DNA of 64,000 bases, taken from assembly GCA_014584695.1 (NCBI GenBank), contig JACTMI010000046.1, positions 1-64,000 on the forward strand. Direction: 5' to 3'. A program made the position numbers and the translations under genes. Positions 59,706-64,000 of the stretch are shown here, in pieces; within the stretch, counting starts at the first letter, position 1, and every line of letters begins with the position of its first letter. Source of the DNA: Acidobacteriota bacterium (GTDB lineage: Bacteria; Acidobacteriota; Thermoanaerobaculia; Multivoradales; JAGPDF01). The notes below the pieces were generated by a model that did not search any database, was not told where the DNA came from, and worked only from the letters and a program-made list of their open reading frames with translations.

Positions 59706-62165
59706 ATGACCGACTCGAGAGGAAAGACCCGCTGGGTCGCATTCGCCACCCTCCTCTGTAGCGCGCTCGTCGCACCGGGAGCGCTCGCGGCCGGCGTCGT
59801 CGGAGATCTCGACGGCGACGGGAAGTTCGACGCCGCCGACGTCTTCGCGGCGATCGACCGGATTCGCCGCGGTGATCTGCGACCGCTGCCGCTCGGCGAC
59901 GTGGCCCGGCCCTGCGACGGCCGCCTCGGCCCGGCGGACGGCCAGCGCCTGCTCGGCGCCTGGCTGGCCGCGACGGCGGAGATCTCGGTCGCCTCGAGGT
60001 GTCACCGCGAGGCGATCGGCGAGGAGATCGCTCCACCGCCCCCCCCGCCGCCGGTGCCGCGAACGCTCGACGACCTCTTCCTCGACATCGCGCGCCAAGT
60101 GCCCGAGTTCGGCGGTCTCTACCTCGAGCAGGAGCGGCTCCGGGTGGTGCTGACCGAGCCGTCCGCGTCCGTACTGGCGGTCGCCCGCCGAGCCATCGAG
60201 CGCGTCTTCGGGCGCGAGCGGTTCGATCTCGCCCAGGCCGAGGCGATCTCCGGACGGTACTCGTTCCGCAGCCTGGCCGCCTGGAGAACGGGCCTCGACC
60301 GCCTGCTCGAGCGGGGCGAGATCACCCGGCTCGACGTCGACGAGCGGAGCAACCGGCTGCTGGTCGGCCTGGCCGACGCCGCCGACCAGGAGCGGATCGC
60401 CGCGGTGCTCCTCCGGCGGGGGGTGCCGGCCGAGGCGGTCGGCTTCGTCGTCCGGCCGCCGCTGCGGCTCAACGCCGATCCGTTGACCAACGCGCTGCGA
60501 GAGCGCCGGCGGCCGCTGGTGGGGGGACTGCTCATCGAGACCCCCGGCTCCGCCTGCACTCTCGGCTTCCTCGCCGAGCGCTACGGCACGCTCGGCCTGG
60601 TGACCAACTCCCACTGCATCGATCCGATGGGCCAGGTCACCGGCGCCGTCGTCTACCAGGATGGCCACGACGTCGAGACGCCGGGCGCCCCGCAGTCCTT
60701 GGACGACCCGATCGGCTTCGAGCTAGTCGATCCGCCGTTCGGTTGTGGTGGCACCTGCCGTTCTTCCGACGCGGCATTCGTCGCTCTCGACGAGGACGAG
60801 ACGCTGCGCCTCGGCCGCATCGCCGGCTCGCCCGGCCATCCGCCACCCGCGACCTTCTACGGCTCCTACCGGATCGCCGGCAAGGCCAACGCCGTCTGCG
60901 GTGAGACCGTGCGGCGGGTGGCGATGATCACCGGCGAGATCGCCGGAGAGGTCACCGGGACCTGTGTCGGAGTGCTCGCCGACACGAGCGGCGAAATCGG
61001 CGCTCCGCCGGTCACCACGGTGGGTTGCCAGACGGTCTACAGCGCGCCGGGCCCGAACGCGGATGGCGACAGCGGCGCGCCGGTCTTCCGCCCGCGGACC
61101 ACCGGAGTCGACGTCGATCTCGTCGGTCTCCACTGGGGGAGTCACGATGGCGAAGCCGCGTACAGCCCGGTCGAGAATATCGAGTGGTCGCTCGGGGTGC
61201 TCGACGTCGTGGAGCGCAACCTCGCCCCACGGGTCGAGATCGTCGCGCCACCCGACGGCAGCAGCCTGGGTGGGGGCGCTTTTCCGGTCGCCCAATTGGT
61301 CGCCGAGGTCCACGATCCCGAGCGCGGCGGCTCCTGTTCGGCCTGCACGGCCTCCTGGTACTCGGGCAAGGACGGCCCGTTGGGCGCCTCGACCTGGTCG
61401 GGCGGTACCACCGCGCTCGACGCGGTCCTGGGGGGCGGCTCGGGCTATCGCGCGATCACCCTCACCGTGACGGATCCCGACGGCGGCTCGGCGTGGGACA
61501 CGATCGTGCTTTCGAGCGGCAACTCCGCGCCCACGGTCTGGATCGACTGGCCCACCGGGACGGCGACTGTCTACCGCGCCGTGCCCTACTCGCTGCACGG
61601 CAGCTCGTTCGACCCCGAGAGTTTCCAGGCGCTGCCGTGCAGCGCGTTGACCTGGAACGTGTCCGGGCCCTCCACGGCATCGTTTCCGGTCAGCGGGTGT
61701 CTCGCCACCGTCTCCTTCGAGAGCGCCGGCACGCACCAGCTGACGCTGACCGGCGTCGACGCCGGGGGCCTCACGGGCACCGCGACGCGAGTGGTCCACG
61801 TCGTGGAGCCCCCGGGTTCCGCGCCGCCGGTGGTGACCTTCCTGACGCCGGCGCCGGGAGCGGCCTCGGCGCCCGGCGCTTTCGTCTCGATCACCGTCCA
61901 GGTCACCGATCCGGGCGGCGGCGGCACGCTCGCCATCGCCTGGTACCTCGTCTCGCCCTACCAGCAGGTACCCGGCGGACCCGTCGCGCTCGGGTCGCAG
62001 CCGATTCCGAGCGGTGGGACGAGATCGCTCTGGCTGCGGCCGACCGACCACCTGGTCCCCAGCTGCGGCGGCGTTCCGTACACCATCCGAGTCGTCGCCA
62101 CGGACCCCGAGGGCCACGTCGGCTCGGGCGACCTGCCGCTCTACGTGATGTGGCCCCCGTGCTGA
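59706..62165 (+). CDS. Secreted trypsin-like serine protease with dockerin-like N-terminus
   Basis: An 819-residue exported protein. After a signal peptide (about 1-29) comes GDLDGDGKFDAADVFAAIDR, a calcium-binding dockerin-type repeat, then a polyproline linker and a propeptide-like region (TRLDVDERSNRLLVGLADA). The chymotrypsin-fold domain (about 285-510) has His303 (TNSHC), Asp355 (SSDAAFVAL) and Ser456 (GDSGAPVF). Three Ig/PKD-like domains follow (TLTVTDPDGGS, TLTGVDAGGLTG, VTDPGGGGTLAIAWY). It is probably a processed extracellular endopeptidase related to streptogrisin/alpha-lytic types. GGAG precedes the ATG. Confidence 0.85.
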   Translation: MTDSRGKTRWVAFATLLCSALVAPGALAAGVVGDLDGDGKFDAADVFAAIDRIRRGDLRPLPLGDVARPCDGRLGPADGQRLLGAWLAATAEISVASRCHREAIGEEIAPPPPPPPVPRTLDDLFLDIARQVPEFGGLYLEQERLRVVLTEPSASVLAVARRAIERVFGRERFDLAQAEAISGRYSFRSLAAWRTGLDRLLERGEITRLDVDERSNRLLVGLADAADQERIAAVLLRRGVPAEAVGFVVRPPLRLNADPLTNALRERRRPLVGGLLIETPGSACTLGFLAERYGTLGLVTNSHCIDPMGQVTGAVVYQDGHDVETPGAPQSLDDPIGFELVDPPFGCGGTCRSSDAAFVALDEDETLRLGRIAGSPGHPPPATFYGSYRIAGKANAVCGETVRRVAMITGEIAGEVTGTCVGVLADTSGEIGAPPVTTVGCQTVYSAPGPNADGDSGAPVFRPRTTGVDVDLVGLHWGSHDGEAAYSPVENIEWSLGVLDVVERNLAPRVEIVAPPDGSSLGGGAFPVAQLVAEVHDPERGGSCSACTASWYSGKDGPLGASTWSGGTTALDAVLGGGSGYRAITLTVTDPDGGSAWDTIVLSSGNSAPTVWIDWPTGTATVYRAVPYSLHGSSFDPESFQALPCSALTWNVSGPSTASFPVSGCLATVSFESAGTHQLTLTGVDAGGLTGTATRVVHVVEPPGSAPPVVTFLTPAPGAASAPGAFVSITVQVTDPGGGGTLAIAWYLVSPYQQVPGGPVALGSQPIPSGGTRSLWLRPTDHLVPSCGGVPYTIRVVATDPEGHVGSGDLPLYVMWPPC

Positions 62166-62279
62166 CGGCGCAGACGGGCTCCGGGCCCAGTTCGCGGGAT
62201 TCGATCGGCCACGCGCCAGCTGGTGGCGTCGCCGTTCCAGGCCTCGACACTTTCGACGAGGCCGCTGCCATCGAGCGTC

Positions 62280-62605
62280 GTATTCCTCGGCCGCGGGTGC
62301 TGGTGCGGGAGCGCGATCGTCCGTGGCGCCCGTTCGGGAGGTCCGGCCGAAGATGCGCTTCGCGAACCGGCCCGTCCGGTCGATGACGCGCGGCTCGCCG
62401 GCCTCGTTCGCCGGGGCATCCTGACCCCACCGCTGATGAAGTCCGCGGCTCCTCCAGCCTCGATCCCCGAGGTCCCCCTCGAGGAATCTCTCCGAGGCCT
62501 GGAGGAGGACCGGTCCGACCGCTGATCTTCTCGATACCTCGGTCGCGCTCGCCCGGCACCCCCTAGGAGCGCTAGGAGCGCGCCTACTCGAAACGATGGA
62601 CACTG
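62280..62605 (+). pseudogene. Decayed VapBC-like toxin-antitoxin module
   Basis: An antitoxin tail (ARLAGLVRRGILTPPLMKS, ending in stop at 62523-62525) matches Phd/VapB antitoxin C-termini (ARLAELVRRGVLTPP). An upstream frame holds a VLVRERDRPW echo of the VLV..R.RPVA antitoxin core, so at least one frameshift lies near 62315. The toxin start follows out of frame as LLDTSVALAR, the PIN-domain opening ..LDTSVALA.L, and breaks off after about 20 codons. No working module is left. Confidence 0.5.
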
Positions 62606-63093
62606 AACGGCTGTGCCAGCTCGAACGCCTCCGACATGACCGTGCACAGACGTTGCGTCTTGCCGGGGCTCGGCTTCGCGGGCGAGACATAGGTCAGTAC
62701 GAGGCGATAGGACCCCCGTGAAACCGTTCCTACGAGAGCGGATCCTCCTGAAACGGCGGTCGACCACGCGAGGCTCTCCGCGAGCGCGGCAACTGGGATG
62801 CGCATCGTCTCGCGCTCCGCGTCGACCTGGAATTCGACGACGATCGCCTCACGGTGCTCGCCCTGGTTGGCGGCGACGAAGAACCCGGCTTCACTCGGCT
62901 TGGCGATCTGGAGAGAATCGTGTCCCTCGGCTCCAAGCAAGGAGAAGCGAATCGGGGGATTCGTCGTGTCATTCACGACCTCACCAAGCGTCACGGGACA
63001 CGCGGCAAGAGCTGGCCCAGCTGAAGCAGTCTCGGCCATGAGCAGCGAGACCGGCGAGAGGCAGAATGCGACGATTGCGCAAGCAGGCTTCAT
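62584..63093 (-). CDS. Hypothetical exported protein downstream of an RHS fragment
   Basis: A 169-residue protein with a signal peptide (about residues 1-25, MKPACAIVAFCLS lead, TASA cleavage) and an unrecognised beta-rich mature part containing two Cys (ACPVTLGE and LCTVMSE) that could pair. GAAAGGA gives a fair ribosome binding site, and this site lies inside the DPTGRKD end of the RHS fragment. Such genes beside RHS tips can be effectors, tips or immunity proteins, but no motif supports any of these. Confidence 0.65.
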   Translation of the reverse strand: MKPACAIVAFCLSPVSLLMAETASAGPALAACPVTLGEVVNDTTNPPIRFSLLGAEGHDSLQIAKPSEAGFFVAANQGEHREAIVVEFQVDAERETMRIPVAALAESLAWSTAVSGGSALVGTVSRGSYRLVLTYVSPAKPSPGKTQRLCTVMSEAFELAQPFSVHRFE

Positions 63094-63405
63094 GGCGAGA
63101 GTCCTTTCGGCCCGTTGGGTCTACGCGTGTAAGCGGGTTGCCGAGCACGGACGCATGTCGATTCCAGCTCTGCGGCACCTGTGGCCCGCCGCCGATGGGG
63201 TCCACCGAGAGGAAACGTCCGGTCAGCGGGGACCGGAGGCTCGTGCCCCCGTCGAGCATCCGGACGTCGCGGGCCGAGGCCAGGCCCCCCGGGCCACCGT
63301 AGGTGAACGTCTCCTCGAAGCGAATCGGAATCAAGGTGCCATCGACCACGGGGTAGTTCCAGCCGATAGTAGCGTCCGCCCGAGTGGTGTATGAGTCCCT
63401 CGTCG
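63094..63405 (-). pseudogene. RHS core fragment (internally deleted)
   Basis: The minus strand reads IGWNYPVVDGTLIPIRFEET, a TYGG turn typical of YD repeats, then jumps directly to LTGRFLSVDPIGGGPQVPQS and NPLTRVDPTG, the RHS core box (GRFLS.DPIGG..NPQSWNRY.YV.NNPL..VDPTG). There is no start codon, and the repeats between look deleted. It stops being RHS-like at about 63400, where the palindromes and IS256 transposase region begin. Confidence 0.7.
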
Positions 63406-63428
63406 TCGTCGGGCCTGTGGGAACTGTG

Positions 63429-63485
63429 GGAAACGCGGAGCGTTTTCCAAGTCCTGCGGGAATCGCGCAGCGATTTCCGCAGGAC
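63429..63485. repeat. Two tandem palindromes beside the transposase
   Basis: The first palindrome (63429-63448) pairs GGAAACGC with GCG(T)TTTCC around a 3-base loop. The second (63451-63485) pairs 16-base arms with one mismatch (GTCCTGCGGGAATCGC with its partner at 63470-63485) around GCA. They lie upstream of the transposase and next to the RHS break, so they could be element-end structures or a dispersed palindromic repeat. Confidence 0.6.
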
Positions 63486-63586
63486 GTCAGTTTCCATAGG
63501 CCGGCGGCGGGCAGCGATTTCGAGGGTCACGGCAAGGCACTTGGTAGGTTTCGGTTTGCCAACTGAAGCCGCAAGGAGGCCCTACC

Positions 63587-64000
63587 GTGACCGAGCCGAG
63601 CCTGCCCCTTCCGATCGCCCTGCGCAAGACCCTGGAGGAATCGAGCCCCGATCTGCTGCGTGCCCTGCTGCAGGCCGTGGTCGAGCAGCTGATGAGCGCT
63701 GAGGCCGACGCCCGCTGCGGCGCCGGCTACGGCGAGCGCAGCGCCGAGCGGGTGAACGCCCGCAACGGCTACCGAGTACGGCCCTGGGAGACACGCCTGG
63801 GCGAGATCGACCTGGCAATCCCGAAGCTGCGCAAGGGCAGCTACTTCCCGGAGTGGCTGCTCGAGCCACGCCGGCGCTCGGAGAAGGCCCTGCTGGCCGC
63901 CGTGGCCGAGGCCTACGTGCTGGGCGTTTCGACCCGACGTGTCGAGCGGCTGCTCGAGACCCTGGGGCTGTCGGGGATCTCGAAGTCTCGAGTCTCGGAG
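63587..64000 (+). mobile_element. IS256-family transposase, N-terminal part (cut by right edge)
   Basis: A GTG-started frame of 138 codons runs to the window edge. GTG has AAGGAGG at 63573-63579. The sequence LLRALLQAVVEQLMSAEADA, then GERSAERVNARNGYR and LGEIDLAIPKLRKGSYFPEWLLE is the classic N-terminal part of IS256/mutator transposases, before the catalytic DDE residues. Completeness cannot be judged. The terminal inverted repeat was not found with certainty. Confidence 0.9.

Noticed and set aside
62566-62583. TAGGAGCGC tandem repeat as the start of a CRISPR or VNTR.
   Set aside because: Only two 9-base copies without spacers; no array structure anywhere in the window.

Overview
The window is a very GC-rich bacterial chromosome segment with tightly packed genes and many 4-base stop/start overlaps. 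It encodes an outer membrane LPS exporter (LptD), quinol oxidation by alternative complex III (ACIII), a caa3 oxidase with an A2-type proton-channel signature, a pseudokinase-TonB fusion, a split LKR/SDH lysine pathway, an RHS protein and an alpha-2-macroglobulin. Together these suggest an aerobic Gram-negative bacterium, most likely Acidobacteriota (Thermoanaerobaculia-like), with Myxococcota as an alternative. This is inference from gene content; no rRNA or tRNA gene was seen.

Layout. 1-712: start of an RHS/YD-repeat gene running off the left edge. 1093-4990: DUF3891 protein, hybrid malic enzyme-phosphotransacetylase and a CsgG-like secreted protein. 5129-8681 (minus): pseudokinase-TonB fusion, MltG and RuvX. 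8795-17364: one continuous operon of thiolase, LptD, four nucleotide-sugar/SDR enzymes and a two-domain isoprenoid-alcohol kinase-like membrane protein. 17365-20542 (minus): an HD-GYP-like protein and a frameshifted HEAT-repeat protein whose N-terminal regions look alike. 20728-30562: UbiA prenyltransferase, PabB-PabC fusion, FmdB protein, CTERM-tagged protein, malate dehydrogenase, LKR/SDH pair, zinc metallopeptidase, epoxide hydrolase-like protein and CBS protein. 30654-39276: alpha-2-macroglobulin, DUF4412 protein and a TPR-S41 peptidase gene interrupted by an in-frame TGA. 39277-43078: a decayed stretch with a RadC remnant, a frameshifted membrane protein, DinB, TrmO, and a YCII gene beside an internally deleted copy. 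43320-45708 (minus): FHA-GAF-SpoIIE phosphatase and an esterase. 45960-58431: a 12-gene respiratory operon, actABCDEF, a small membrane protein, SCO and ctaCDEF. 58458-62165: HD hydrolase, DUF1232 protein and a secreted serine protease. 62280-64000: toxin-antitoxin remnant, secreted hypothetical protein, RHS fragment, palindromes and the start of an IS256-family transposase.

How it fits together. The 45960-58431 operon would carry electrons from quinol through ACIII (ActA pentaheme, ActB Fe-S, ActC/ActF quinol subunits, ActE monoheme) to the cytochrome c fused on CtaC, and then to oxygen in CtaD, with SCO supplying CuA copper. The 8795-17364 operon links LptD to nucleotide-sugar synthesis, so surface glycan export and supply appear coordinated. 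Malic enzyme, malate dehydrogenase, thiolase and LKR/SDH cover central carbon and lysine use.

Most notable for follow-up: the paired HD-GYP/HEAT genes with a shared unassigned N-terminal region; the kinase-dead TonB fusion; the polyprenol kinase-DUF92 fusion near UbiA; the 138-residue membrane protein inside the ACIII-caa3 operon; and several gene-decay events (two homopolymer frameshifts, one nonsense codon, a deletion-fused YCII gene, and RadC, RHS and toxin-antitoxin remnants).
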